This document shows positions 1 through 8,820 of a DNA stretch of 64,000 nucleotides, in pieces. The position numbers and the translations under genes were made by a program. This DNA is from a bacterium (GTDB lineage: Bacteria; Arandabacterota; Arandabacteria; Arandabacterales; Arandabacteraceae), in NCBI GenBank assembly GCA_029933125.1, contig JAOZOU010000002.1:108181-172180 (forward strand). Direction: 5' to 3'. The notes under the pieces were generated by a model. That model did not search any database. It was given only the letters and a program-made list of their open reading frames with translations, and was not told the origin of the DNA. Numbering within the stretch: position 1 is the stretch's first letter; each line of letters starts with the position of its first letter.

Positions 1-660
1 GGGATGGTAGAGGAGAATAGACTGGTGACGCTTTGCTCAATGTGCTTCAACACCTTGAAGCGAGTGAACCTATTGGTTAAGGAGAACCCCGAGAACCTCG
101 AGAAGATCAATAACTTCATGTATTTGGAAGATGACTATGAGGGAAACGTTGAGGTCATACACTTTCTGGAATTGCTGAGAGAACTGGACCCCGGTGCAAT
201 ATCCCAAAGGGTCGAGAGGCCGCTTACCGGGCTGAGGGTAGCACCCTACTATGGGTGCCTGATGCTAAGGCCAAGGGAGGTCGGCATTGACGATCCCGAG
301 GAACCGACGATTCAAGGTGCTATATTGGCTGCTGTGGGAGCAGAGGTGATTTACAACAGTTACATGAAGGTATGCTGCGGTAGCTACCAGACAGTGAATG
401 ACAAGTCTGCAGTTGCCCGGTTGGTATATGATATCCTTAGCCATGCTCAGGCTGACGGGGCACAGGCAATAGTCACCTCGTGCCCTCTCTGTGCCTACAA
501 TCTTGACAGCCGGCAGAAAGAAGTCAGGGAGATCTATCCTGATTTCGAGCAGATTCCAGTTTTCTATTTTACCCAACTGATGGCCGTGGCCTTCGGCTTC
601 GGAGCAGACTTATGCGGATTCGATCCAAATCAGTTAGTCCCCGAGCATTTGCTCAAGTAG
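1..660 (+). CDS. CCG-domain subunit (SdhE/MfrE/HdrB-like) of fumarate reductase, 5' partial
   Basis: This is the cysteine-rich (CCG domain) subunit of a fumarate reductase or succinate dehydrogenase of the SdhE/MfrE/TfrB/HdrB type, which takes electrons from a thiol or quinol donor and passes them to the Fe-S subunit. The reading frame is open to the left edge, so the N-terminus is missing; HdrB-type proteins are usually near 290 residues and 218 are visible from the first ATG. The visible part holds the end of a first CCG motif (CSMC near residue 12) and a complete second motif: a single Cys near residue 85, the CC pair in KVCCGS near residue 124, and CPLC near residue 160. The Fe-S and flavoprotein subunits follow on the same strand, 46 bases downstream. 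The family call is firm; the electron donor is not shown by the sequence. Confidence 0.85.
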   Translation, partial: GMVEENRLVTLCSMCFNTLKRVNLLVKENPENLEKINNFMYLEDDYEGNVEVIHFLELLRELDPGAISQRVERPLTGLRVAPYYGCLMLRPREVGIDDPEEPTIQGAILAAVGAEVIYNSYMKVCCGSYQTVNDKSAVARLVYDILSHAQADGAQAIVTSCPLCAYNLDSRQKEVREIYPDFEQIPVFYFTQLMAVAFGFGADLCGFDPNQLVPEHLLK

Positions 661-706
661 GTTTAGAGTTTGTCGGAATAGGGAGTAATAGAAGCAGGAG
701 ATTGCC

Positions 707-1462
707 ATGAAGACTGAAGAGAGCATCATGCAGCGAATTGCCGATGCTGCGAAGGCCGTCACCAGGGGTGTAGATGCTAAAGATATCGAGCACTGGGTGA
801 CCATCTACATAATGGGAAGGGCTTACAAGGTGCCTGCAGATCTAACCATATTGACTGCCATGGAGTATGCGGGCTACAGATTCGTGAGAGGTGTGGGTTG
901 TCGGCAGGGCTTCTGCGGTGCATGTTCGACAGTATACCGAAAAGAGGGTGAGTACAAGCTTCAAACAGGGATGGCCTGCCAGACAAGGGTTGAGGACGGA
1001 ATGTACCTGGTTCAGATACCTTTCGCGCCCGCAGAAAAAGCTGCCTATGACATAAGCAAGGAAAGCTATGATGCATCAGTTTTTCTCAAGTTCTACCCCG
1101 AGGTAGCGAGGTGTGTGTCTTGCAACACCTGTACCAAGTCATGCCCCCAGGATTTGGAAGTAATGGATTACGTCCAAGCCGCGATAAGAGGGGATTTCCA
1201 ATCCCTGGCGGAGGGCTCTTTCGACTGCATCCAGTGTGGTCTGTGCGCTATGAGATGCCCAGCTGACATCGTGCAGTACAACGTTGCTCAACTAGGCAGA
1301 AGGATGTATGGCAGATACGGGATGCCTGTACCCAAGCACCTTATTACACGTTTGCAAGAGATAGAAGCTGGCAAATTCAGGGGAAAAATGGATCAGCTTG
1401 TGGCTGTCCCAAGAGAGCAGCTGGAGAAGCTTTATGCGAGTCGAGTGAGGGAGGCAGACTAA
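707..1462 (+). CDS. sdhB: Fumarate reductase/succinate dehydrogenase iron-sulfur subunit
   Basis: This 251-residue protein carries electrons between the CCG subunit and the flavoprotein. An N-terminal 2Fe-2S ferredoxin fold is marked by CRQGFCGAC and a later Cys (GMACQ). A C-terminal region has two CxxCxxCxxxCP motifs (CVSCNTCTKSCP and CIQCGLCAMRCP), as in TfrB and HdrC. It has no membrane segment. The start ATG has CAGGAG six bases upstream. It lies between the CCG subunit and the flavoprotein, ending one base before the next ATG, so the three are surely one operon. In methanogen TfrB the Fe-S and CCG parts are fused; here they are separate genes, as in the Wolinella MfrB/MfrE arrangement. 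Confidence 0.88.
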   Translation: MKTEESIMQRIADAAKAVTRGVDAKDIEHWVTIYIMGRAYKVPADLTILTAMEYAGYRFVRGVGCRQGFCGACSTVYRKEGEYKLQTGMACQTRVEDGMYLVQIPFAPAEKAAYDISKESYDASVFLKFYPEVARCVSCNTCTKSCPQDLEVMDYVQAAIRGDFQSLAEGSFDCIQCGLCAMRCPADIVQYNVAQLGRRMYGRYGMPVPKHLITRLQEIEAGKFRGKMDQLVAVPREQLEKLYASRVREAD

Positions 1463-1463
1463 C

Positions 1464-3134
1464 ATGGGGAAGAAGACCACTGGGATCAGATATGTCGGGG
1501 GTTACCCTGAATACATGCGGAAACTGATATCCATTGTTCACAAGACCAGGGCAAAAAGGAGAGACTACACGCCTCCTCCTATGACCAAGGAGGAGCAGGA
1601 GGAGGTGCTAAAGCTGCATCCAGATTATGCCCCTGGGGGTAAAAGGACCATATCTGTTGGTCCCAACAAGGGTGATATCGGTCCAACCGAAGTTGTAGAT
1701 CTAGTCGAAGCTTATCCTCTTGTGGAGGAGGGGGAGATTGATCTGTCAAAGGTGGACTATAGTCCTGACATTCTCATAATAGGTGGCGGCCTTGCCGGGA
1801 CATCGGCAGCCATTTGGGCAAATGACAGTGGTATTCCCAAAGAAAAGATCTTGCTTACGAACAAACTAAGGCACGGGGATGCCAATTCGATAATGGCCGA
1901 GGGCGGCACCCAAGCCGCGGACCGTAGCGTCGACTCTCCAGAAAGACATTTCATCGACACGATTGGAGGTGGGCACTTCGCAAACAAACCGGACGTAGTG
2001 AGAGCCCTAGTAGAAGATGCACCACTCATAATCCGCTGGCTGCTTGACCTCGGTGCAATGTTCGACCGCGAAGAAAATGGGGATTTCGTTGAGAAGTGGG
2101 GTGGTGGCACGTCCATAAAGAGATTGCACTCATGCAGGGATTACACGGGGCTTGAGGAGATGAGGGTGATAAGGGATGAGCTGAGAAGCCGAGGAATCCC
2201 ATGTATCGAACACTTCCCTGCCATTGAGCTTCTCACGGATGGCGAAAACAGAGTCACTGGAGCTGTGCTCTGGAACCTTGAAACAGGTGAATATAAGATA
2301 GTCAAGGCGAAAGCCACGATCCTGGCCACGGGTGGGTTTGGCAGACTACACATTCGAGGGTTCCCAACTACCAATCACTATGGTGCTACATGCGATGGTG
2401 TAGTAATAGCTTATCGTGCAGGCGCCAGGCTCAGAGACATCGATACAGTGCAATACCACCCAACAGGTGCTGCATATCCCATCCAGATTGTAGGTTATCT
2501 GCTCACTGAGAAGCTCAGAAGTTCGGGGGCTCAGCCTGTGAACAAGGATGGAGAAGCATTTGTATTCCCTTTAGAGCCGAGGGATGTGGAAGCAGCTGCG
2601 TTGATCAGAGAATGCTATGTTCGGAACAAGGGTATTACCACGCCGACCGGATTGAGAGGGGTATGGCTTGACACCCCTTTGATCGAAGAAAAGAATGGCG
2701 AGGGTTATATCGATAAGGCATTTCCGGGCATGAGGAGAATGTTTGCTAGGTTCGACATCGATATGCGGAAGGATCCCGTGCTTGTATTCCCGACCCTCCA
2801 TTACCAGAACGGTGGGATTGAAACAGATCCACATGGGAAAACCAATGTCGAGGGATTATGGGTAGCTGGTGAGGTGTCGGGCGGAGTACATGGCAAGAAT
2901 AGGCTTATGGGGAATTCAACGTTGGATTGCCTAGTTTTCGGAAGGAGAGCAGGTATCTCAGCAGCTGAGTACGTGAAGTCGGGTCGGGGGGGTGGGGCGC
3001 TGACCTTGAAGCATGTAACGGGCTATGTTAAGGATCTTGAGCGAGCAGGTATCAGACCTGAAAGAAGATCTCCCATACTTCTCCCCGACTATAGGGGTAG
3101 GGCTGCCCTTGCGAGGATGATAGATGTGTTCTAG
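1464..3134 (+). CDS. sdhA: Fumarate reductase/succinate dehydrogenase flavoprotein subunit
   Basis: This 556-residue FAD-binding subunit interconverts fumarate and succinate. The Rossmann dinucleotide motif IIGGGLAGTSAA is near residue 105, unusually far in because of an N-terminal extension of about 90 residues. Further family motifs are the HGDANSIMAEGG region, ATGGFGR, the HPTG active-site stretch near residue 332, and the C-terminal GGVHGKNRLMGNS FAD motif near residue 476. Length and the LLPDYR ending fit the TfrA/MfrA-like group. The start codon is one base after the Fe-S gene stop. No membrane anchor gene follows, so membrane attachment, if any, would be through the CCG subunit. Direction (reductase or dehydrogenase) cannot be read from the sequence. 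Confidence 0.9.
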   Translation: MGKKTTGIRYVGGYPEYMRKLISIVHKTRAKRRDYTPPPMTKEEQEEVLKLHPDYAPGGKRTISVGPNKGDIGPTEVVDLVEAYPLVEEGEIDLSKVDYSPDILIIGGGLAGTSAAIWANDSGIPKEKILLTNKLRHGDANSIMAEGGTQAADRSVDSPERHFIDTIGGGHFANKPDVVRALVEDAPLIIRWLLDLGAMFDREENGDFVEKWGGGTSIKRLHSCRDYTGLEEMRVIRDELRSRGIPCIEHFPAIELLTDGENRVTGAVLWNLETGEYKIVKAKATILATGGFGRLHIRGFPTTNHYGATCDGVVIAYRAGARLRDIDTVQYHPTGAAYPIQIVGYLLTEKLRSSGAQPVNKDGEAFVFPLEPRDVEAAALIRECYVRNKGITTPTGLRGVWLDTPLIEEKNGEGYIDKAFPGMRRMFARFDIDMRKDPVLVFPTLHYQNGGIETDPHGKTNVEGLWVAGEVSGGVHGKNRLMGNSTLDCLVFGRRAGISAAEYVKSGRGGGALTLKHVTGYVKDLERAGIRPERRSPILLPDYRGRAALARMIDVF

Positions 3135-3782
3135 GCGTCTCCAGGGCTGTGCGTGATGGGCTCCGAGCGCCTATGACAGAATAGATGCCAGCAGCGAGCA
3201 GCGATACAGAAGGAGGCTGCACCGTGAAGTTCTCCCCCAAGAATTTCGGGATCTCCTTTCCGCGGCCAGGACCTATGGCCGTCGCTTATTCCTGCTGCAG
3301 GGTAAGATACGTTGTTTCTTGCCTAACTCGGCACACGATCTTGCTGGGAAGCGAATCGCTGCTCGCTGCATGTTATCCTGCTCTCGAGTCAGTCGTGGGA
3401 CTGCCATCGATTGACTGATGTCACCTCTATATATGGGTCATCGCTTGGTTTTCAGGTTCAAACTACAAGGATCACGAGACTACCCATGAGCTACCCCGGT
3501 TTCGAAACGCGCAAAGAAGCTGCATCTTATGGCTTTCACGTATTTAGAGAGTGCGGTTAGGACGGTAGCGTTCTCCCAGCTATCACAGCATTTGCAGCTG
3601 TCTCTTAGGCCAGACATTCTGAGACTTTTCGATCCACACTCGCTTGCTCCTCTCCGCAACTGCGTTAAGAGACAGGACATCGCTTTCTCCGCGTTCTATT
3701 CGTCGTGATGATACTTACTCCCCTGGTTCTTACCAAAGAAAACAACGTAGTCAAGCAATTTCTGAGGAAGATGATAGTGCAA
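3135..3782. other. Gene-poor stretch, probably degenerate mobile-element DNA
   Basis: About 650 bases between the flavoprotein gene and the IS256 remnant hold no reading frame with a ribosome binding site or a recognisable product. Short frames at 3185-3418 (+) and 3480-3680 (-) look accidental. Its position next to two broken transposases suggests decayed insertion-sequence DNA, but no terminal inverted repeat could be identified. Confidence 0.5.
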
Positions 3783-4166
3783 CTAAAAGTGTGCGGAATT
3801 GATTTTTTCAAACGTTGCATGGGGTAGCTCCCGGTTCTTTCCATTGCGTCTCAACTGGTCGTGCTCATATACGGTTGCTATTGCGAACCTGTCTGCGTGG
3901 ATCGCACAGGCAGGAAGAATTCTCGATGCGCTCTTTCTATCAACGAAGGCACCGATTGGATCGACTCTTCTTTTTATCTCACGGAAGAATCTATCAAGAG
4001 GGTTATTGGTTCTGATCTTGCTCCACATCCGGCGTGGCATTTCCAGATATGTTAGAGTAAGGTCTATGTCTCTGAGGAAGTTCCTTACAGCCCTGGGATG
4101 AGCCTTGTGCCATTTCTGTCTGAAGTGGGCTATTCTCCTCAAGGCTTGAGCCTTTGAGTGTGCCCG
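3783..4166 (-). pseudogene. IS256-family (mutator) transposase, C-terminal fragment
   Basis: The minus-strand frame encodes the C-terminal third of a mutator-type DDE transposase. The diagnostic stretch IRTNNPLDRFFREIKRR matches the conserved IS256 region that carries the catalytic Glu, followed by a typical helical tail. Full-length family members are about 400 residues; only about 130 are homologous here. The open frame extends to 4298, but its first 40 or so residues are antisense to the adjacent IS110 fragment, so the real junction lies near 4166. The gene is dead: the N-terminus and the first two catalytic Asp residues are gone. Confidence 0.8.
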
Positions 4167-4712
4167 CCAGATCATCCTAGCATCAGTTATGATGAGTTGG
4201 TAGCCAGACTCCGGGAGTTGAGACAGGGATATCCTGGGGCTGAGATACATGGAGGTGCAGAAGCCACACGTATATGCTGGTGCAATCTGTTCTTCCAACT
4301 GAAGCGAGCCCTACCGTGGGTGAAGATGACACTTGTGAACCCTCTTCAAACCAGGCCGTATAGAGACCTGCGGTTACGTCGAACAAAGACTGACCCACAG
4401 GATAGTCGGTTGGTAGCGGGGTATCTTGCCCCCTTTGAGCCTGCCGAGACGGGGTTGCCCGATGAGCATCTTGCTGCCCTGTGTGAGTTAGTCAGGTATA
4501 GACGGGTGGATTTGAAGGAGTATAGCCGGTACCGCAATCATCTTCACAAGTATCTTAAGCTGGCGTTTCCGGGGCTTTGCGGTAAGGTCAGGCGGATGAG
4601 CGGTTTGAGAATTCTTGCTGTCTTGAGCCGGTATCTCACTGCTGGGCATGTAGAGAAGATGAGATATCTGCCTCGGCAATGGTTATTGCTATCAAGTACA
4701 ACAGGAAAGTGA
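4158..4712 (+). pseudogene. IS110-family (DEDD) transposase, internal fragment
   Basis: The plus-strand frame matches the N-terminal half of IS110-family transposases: a GAEAT stretch corresponding to the family GMEATG motif, then LVNPLQTRPYRDLR and RRTKTDPQDSRLVA, the family signature for the RuvC-like DEDD domain. The first catalytic Asp region is missing upstream, and the frame ends after MSGLRILAVLSRYL, before the C-terminal Ser-containing transposase_20 domain. About 180 of some 350-400 residues remain. It abuts the IS256 fragment head to head, suggesting one element inserted in or recombined with the other before both decayed. Confidence 0.8.
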
Positions 4713-4981
4713 CCCCCCAAGAGTCTTAAAAAACTCAAGATAGAGGTCTGGTGACCTTCCCCAACCTATGACTATCGCTGAGGCAAGGACTGCTTGCCTC
4801 AGGCAAGTCCATATCCGTCTTAACCTTCCTGATCCACCTACATCAACCAATTTTCCCCTTGACTTCCCATATAGGCTCTCCTTCAAATCCAAATCAATCT
4901 GCGAATTCCATCGTACACTATTCTTTTCTTATGCTGACTATCTGTGCCCCCACCCATTCCCCACTTTCTCGTCTGAAATCC
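4713..4981. other. Intergenic stretch without recognisable gene
   Basis: This roughly 270-base segment between the IS110 remnant and the promoter of the first C25 protease contains no credible coding sequence. Small frames present on both strands lack ribosome binding sites and family signatures. Confidence 0.5.
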
Positions 4982-5011
4982 TTGCACTTGAGGTGGGCGA
5001 TGTGGTACAAT
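4982..5011 (+). promoter_or_regulatory. Sigma-70-type promoter of the first gingipain-like gene
   Basis: TTGCAC at 4982-4987 and TACAAT at 5006-5011 are separated by 18 bases and lie 50 bases before the start codon. The predicted transcription start, about seven bases after the -10 box, coincides with the first base of the hairpin at 5018. Confidence 0.55.
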
Positions 5012-5017
5012 AACACT

Positions 5018-5040
5018 GGAGCGGGGAGCAGACCCGCTCC
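5018..5040 (+). promoter_or_regulatory. Hairpin at the predicted 5' end of the protease mRNA
   Basis: GGAGCGGG (5018-5025) and CCCGCTCC (5033-5040) form a perfect eight-base stem with a seven-base loop. It begins where the promoter above predicts transcription to start, so the mRNA would begin with this stem. A 5'-terminal hairpin of this sort commonly protects mRNA. There is no T-run after it, so a terminator is unlikely. Confidence 0.5.
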
Positions 5041-5060
5041 TTGCTGTATAGAGGGATAGG

Positions 5061-8000
5061 ATGAAAATAGAGCACTGTCTTGGCCTTGCGTTTATTGCGC
5101 TCCTGCTTGCAAGCGGACCACTTTGCGCTTCAACTATAGTGGAACAGGTGAGCTTTGCCTATCCAGTAGTCACCGACAATGGCCAGACAAGCCAGGTATC
5201 CATTGAAGGGCTTCCTCAGGTCGGAGCCGAAGGTGAGCCACTGTTGCCTGCTTATGGAATGCAGGTATTGCTTCCCGAGGGAGAGGATGCTGTAAGTGTG
5301 AGGGCACGAGCTTTCGGGGAGGATAGGATACAGCTCAGCCATCAGCTTGAGTGGGTACAGCCTCAGGTTCCTTTGAGCCGACAGGGTGAGTTCAAGCCAG
5401 TCAAGGCGAATCCAGACATCTATGGAACGAGCAAACCATTCCCGGAAAGGCGCGCGAGGTATGTGACAACTCAGACCTTCAGAGGTTACAATATCGCTTT
5501 CATTAGGGTTTATCCTCTCCAGTACAAGCCAGGTGCGAATGCCCTAATATATGCACACAGGGTTGAGGTAACGATTGAAACCCAGCCAAGCGATGCCATC
5601 CGTCGTCGTTCCTTGAAGACCCTGCGCAGTGGTAATGAGCATGATGCAGACCTAGTGAGGGAATCTGTACGGAATGGCGACGCAGTTTCAACCTATAAGG
5701 CTTCTGATAATCACTTCGCAATGTTATCAGAGCTTGTCAAGTCGGATGAGACCTATCCCTATGTGATAATCGCTCACTCCTCCTTCGTCGATGCTCTTGA
5801 GCCACTTCGTGCGCACAAAGAGCGTCTGGGTCTAAAGGCCAAGATTGTCCATACTGGGCAGATAAACTTCAATTACAGCGGTGCAGACATACAGGAGAGG
5901 ATAAGGAATTTCATTCGTGACGCATATCTCAACTGGCAAACAGAGTATGTGCTGCTTGCCGGTGACAAATCCTCAATTCCAGCTCGCGGCCTCTATGCCA
6001 AAACCGGCAGCGATGAGGATGATGATATAGCGTCGGATCTTTACTATGCTGCCCTTGATGGAACATGGAATGATGATGGTGATTCCCTCTGGGGCGAGCC
6101 TGGTGAGGCCGACCTCATCCCTGAAGTAAGTGTTGGACGAATTTCAGTTGATGATTCAGTTGAGGCTGCAAATTTCATCAATAAGCTCATAAAGTATGAG
6201 ACCCAGCCTGTTGTCACTCAGATCAAAACCGCAGAGATGGTAGGTGAGCTTCTTTGGGACGATCCTACATGGGGAGGAGATTACAAGGATGAGATAAAGG
6301 ACGGTTCATCTGCCTATGGCTATACAACAGTGGGATTCCCATCCGACTTCACGGTCAATACACTCTATGATCGCGATATCGATCCTGATCGCTGGGACAA
6401 GGAGGATCTCATCCCTATACTCAATGGCGGTTGTCACATTGTCAATCACCTTGGCCACTCTGATGTCACCTATGGGCTGCGCATGTACAACAGTGATGTG
6501 GAAACAAGATTCACCAATGATGGTATCTCAAATACATACTTCATAATCTATACGCAGGGTTGCTATTCGGGATCCTTTGACAATCGCAACGCTGGTGGTG
6601 GCTATGGTGATGATTGCCTCGGTGAGCATTTCACTTATGTTGAGAATGCTGCAGTCGCCTTCATAGGGAATACTCGCTATGGTTGGGGTGCCCATCAGAG
6701 CACGAGGGGTGCAAATCAGTATTATGATAGGCAATTCTTTGATGCAATCTTTGGTGAAAACATAACCGAGATCGGAAAGGCAAACGACGATTCGCGCATT
6801 GACAATATTCCTTTCATAGACGTGGGCCCAAACCGCTGGGTCTATTACGAGCTCGTCCTCCTGGGGGATCCTTCCATGGACATCTGGACTGATGTACCCG
6901 ACAGTCTCATCCTGACTTGTCCAGATGTCATCCACGTTGGGGACAATGAGGTTGAGTTTGCTGTAGCCCATGATTCCCAGCCTGTCGAAGGTGCAAGGGT
7001 GAGCATCTTCAGTGCTAATACATATAATAGTAACTATACGGATGCCAATGGTCTGGTCCATCTTGATCCAATTGCCTCTGAGCCTGGTACGTTGCTGGTC
7101 GCTGTCAAAGCACATAACTTCTATCCGCTCCTTGATACGATACCTGTGGTCAATCCTACAGATGCGCTTGTGGTGATAAATAGTGTCACCACGGATGATG
7201 ACCCACTGGGTAAGAGCCAGGGTAATTCTGATGGCATGTGTGATGCAGGCGAAGCAATTGAGATTACAATTAGCCTTGAGAATGCTGGTGTCGATACTGC
7301 TTTTGATGTATCCGCTACGATTTCCTCGATTGACACCTTCGTCACTGTGATTGACTCATTCCAGACATATGGTGATATCGAGCCCGATAGTCTTGTGGTA
7401 CCTGTATCACCCTATCTTGTCCAGATCATGCCCCAGGCACCAGACAGCCATAGCGTGGAGTTCAATCTTCAAGTGGCTCACACCGATACGGTGTTTACGA
7501 AGCATTTCTCCTTGCAGATTAGTGCTCCCGTCTTGAGGATCGCAAGCATTGGATATTCTGATAGCCTTTATGGGAACGGCGATGGATGCTTAGAGCCGGG
7601 TGAAAGCTTCAAGCTTCAACCTGTTCTCCTCAATCATGGCTCAGGAGTTGGAGAGGGAATATCTGTGCTCCTGAGCATCTCTGACAGTTATGTAACTATA
7701 AGTCAGGACAGTTCCTACATCGATAGCTTGGCATCGGGTGATTCAAGTTCGATTGAGGCACCTTTTATTGTGAGCATCCATCCAACCTGTCCAGAATTCC
7801 ATAGGCTGGACTTCGGCATTACTTACGCGTATTCGAGCGGCCGCACCGACAGCGATAGCATGAGCATATTCATAGGCGGATCGCTTGCTGATGATTTCGA
7901 GGCTGGCTCTATGGGATGGACACATGCAGACTTGGGTGATGGCTATCTCGATGAATGGCACATGGAGACCTACAGGAATCACACCGCTGCGGGTAGTACC

Positions 8001-8726
8001 TCCTGGAAATTCGGTGGTGAGGATTCGATCAGATATTCGGACTATACACATGGTGCACTTGTCACACCTGAGATATGTCTTGGTCCGAATGCTACTCTTA
8101 CTTTCTGGTACTGGATCCACGCTGAACTACAAAACGGGACGTATGCCTGGGACGGCGGAATTGTTGAGATCTCAACTGATGACGGACAGACCTGGACACA
8201 GATAGAGCCCGTCGGTGGCTATCCCTACATGATATATCCCAATGATGCCAGCCCATTTGAAGCAAACACTCCTTGCTTCGCCTGGACTGACGACTGGACT
8301 CAAGCACAGTTTGATCTCTCCGGGTATGAAGGTTCTGCGCGTATAAGATTCAGGTTTGGAGCAGATGGCTATGCAGGTGCTGAAGGATGGTATATAGATG
8401 ACATAGTGGTTTCTGATGACTACGCCTCTATTGAAATAGATGATCTCGAACCTCTTCCACTTGAGTTTGCCTTAAGACAGGTTCGCCCCAATCCCATAAC
8501 AGCAAGCTCGGTCATCACATTCGACGTTCCCCATCGGGCAGGTGTGAGGATAGAGCTCTTTGATGTTAACGGTCGTCATGTGAAAACTCTCGCCAATGAG
8601 GTCTTTACCCCAGGCAGATACTCTCGTTGTCTCCCTGGTCCAGGAAATTTAGCGTCAGGGATATATTTCCTGCGCATGGAAAGCGAATCCTATCAGGCGA
8701 CAGTTAAATTGGCTGTTGTTCGCTAA
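5061..8726 (+). CDS. Gingipain-like cysteine protease (peptidase family C25) with C-terminal sorting domain
   Basis: A secreted protein of 1221 residues. A signal peptide (about residues 1-24, ending LCAS) is followed by a propeptide of about 200 residues and a C25 catalytic domain with the expected His (HLGHSD, His466) and Cys (QGCYSG, Cys501). Behind it lie an Ig-like domain ending near residue 690, repeated CARDB-like beta domains (about 700-960), a jelly-roll domain (about 965-1120) and a final domain of about 75 residues (PNPITASS to VVR), the FlgD-like/Por secretion type. The start is fixed by the signal peptide and GAGGGATAGG just before ATG. A related protease lies at 27326-29974 with nearly the same catalytic spacing. 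The role is probably extracellular protein degradation; the substrate is unknown. Confidence 0.88.
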   Translation: MKIEHCLGLAFIALLLASGPLCASTIVEQVSFAYPVVTDNGQTSQVSIEGLPQVGAEGEPLLPAYGMQVLLPEGEDAVSVRARAFGEDRIQLSHQLEWVQPQVPLSRQGEFKPVKANPDIYGTSKPFPERRARYVTTQTFRGYNIAFIRVYPLQYKPGANALIYAHRVEVTIETQPSDAIRRRSLKTLRSGNEHDADLVRESVRNGDAVSTYKASDNHFAMLSELVKSDETYPYVIIAHSSFVDALEPLRAHKERLGLKAKIVHTGQINFNYSGADIQERIRNFIRDAYLNWQTEYVLLAGDKSSIPARGLYAKTGSDEDDDIASDLYYAALDGTWNDDGDSLWGEPGEADLIPEVSVGRISVDDSVEAANFINKLIKYETQPVVTQIKTAEMVGELLWDDPTWGGDYKDEIKDGSSAYGYTTVGFPSDFTVNTLYDRDIDPDRWDKEDLIPILNGGCHIVNHLGHSDVTYGLRMYNSDVETRFTNDGISNTYFIIYTQGCYSGSFDNRNAGGGYGDDCLGEHFTYVENAAVAFIGNTRYGWGAHQSTRGANQYYDRQFFDAIFGENITEIGKANDDSRIDNIPFIDVGPNRWVYYELVLLGDPSMDIWTDVPDSLILTCPDVIHVGDNEVEFAVAHDSQPVEGARVSIFSANTYNSNYTDANGLVHLDPIASEPGTLLVAVKAHNFYPLLDTIPVVNPTDALVVINSVTTDDDPLGKSQGNSDGMCDAGEAIEITISLENAGVDTAFDVSATISSIDTFVTVIDSFQTYGDIEPDSLVVPVSPYLVQIMPQAPDSHSVEFNLQVAHTDTVFTKHFSLQISAPVLRIASIGYSDSLYGNGDGCLEPGESFKLQPVLLNHGSGVGEGISVLLSISDSYVTISQDSSYIDSLASGDSSSIEAPFIVSIHPTCPEFHRLDFGITYAYSSGRTDSDSMSIFIGGSLADDFEAGSMGWTHADLGDGYLDEWHMETYRNHTAAGSTSWKFGGEDSIRYSDYTHGALVTPEICLGPNATLTFWYWIHAELQNGTYAWDGGIVEISTDDGQTWTQIEPVGGYPYMIYPNDASPFEANTPCFAWTDDWTQAQFDLSGYEGSARIRFRFGADGYAGAEGWYIDDIVVSDDYASIEIDDLEPLPLEFALRQVRPNPITASSVITFDVPHRAGVRIELFDVNGRHVKTLANEVFTPGRYSRCLPGPGNLASGIYFLRMESESYQATVKLAVVR

Positions 8727-8760
8727 TCAATTCCGACTCCATGCCTTCAGTCTAATCCAA

Positions 8761-8788
8761 TTGACATCGCATAGATAGCATCTATAAT
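8761..8788 (+). promoter_or_regulatory. Near-consensus sigma-70 promoter
   Basis: TTGACA (8761-8766) and TATAAT (8783-8788) are both perfect hexamers, separated by 16 bases. The predicted start near 8795 leaves a leader of about 26 bases before the ATG at 8821. It indicates strong, largely constitutive expression of the Fe-S protein downstream. Confidence 0.8.
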
Positions 8789-8820
8789 TCTTGAAACCTT
8801 TCTCAAACAAGGTGGTTCCA

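Noticed and set aside
3185..3418. Plus-strand frame of 77 codons after the fumarate reductase operon
   Set aside because: It has no ribosome site, no family signature and an arginine/serine-rich random composition.
3480..3680. Minus-strand frame with RMSGLR, a hexapeptide also found in the IS110 fragment
   Set aside because: The similarity is limited to a few residues and the flanks do not align; it may be decayed transposon DNA but cannot be supported as a gene.
6528..7115. Minus-strand frame of 195 codons
   Set aside because: It is the complement of the C25 protease domain and lacks any family feature.
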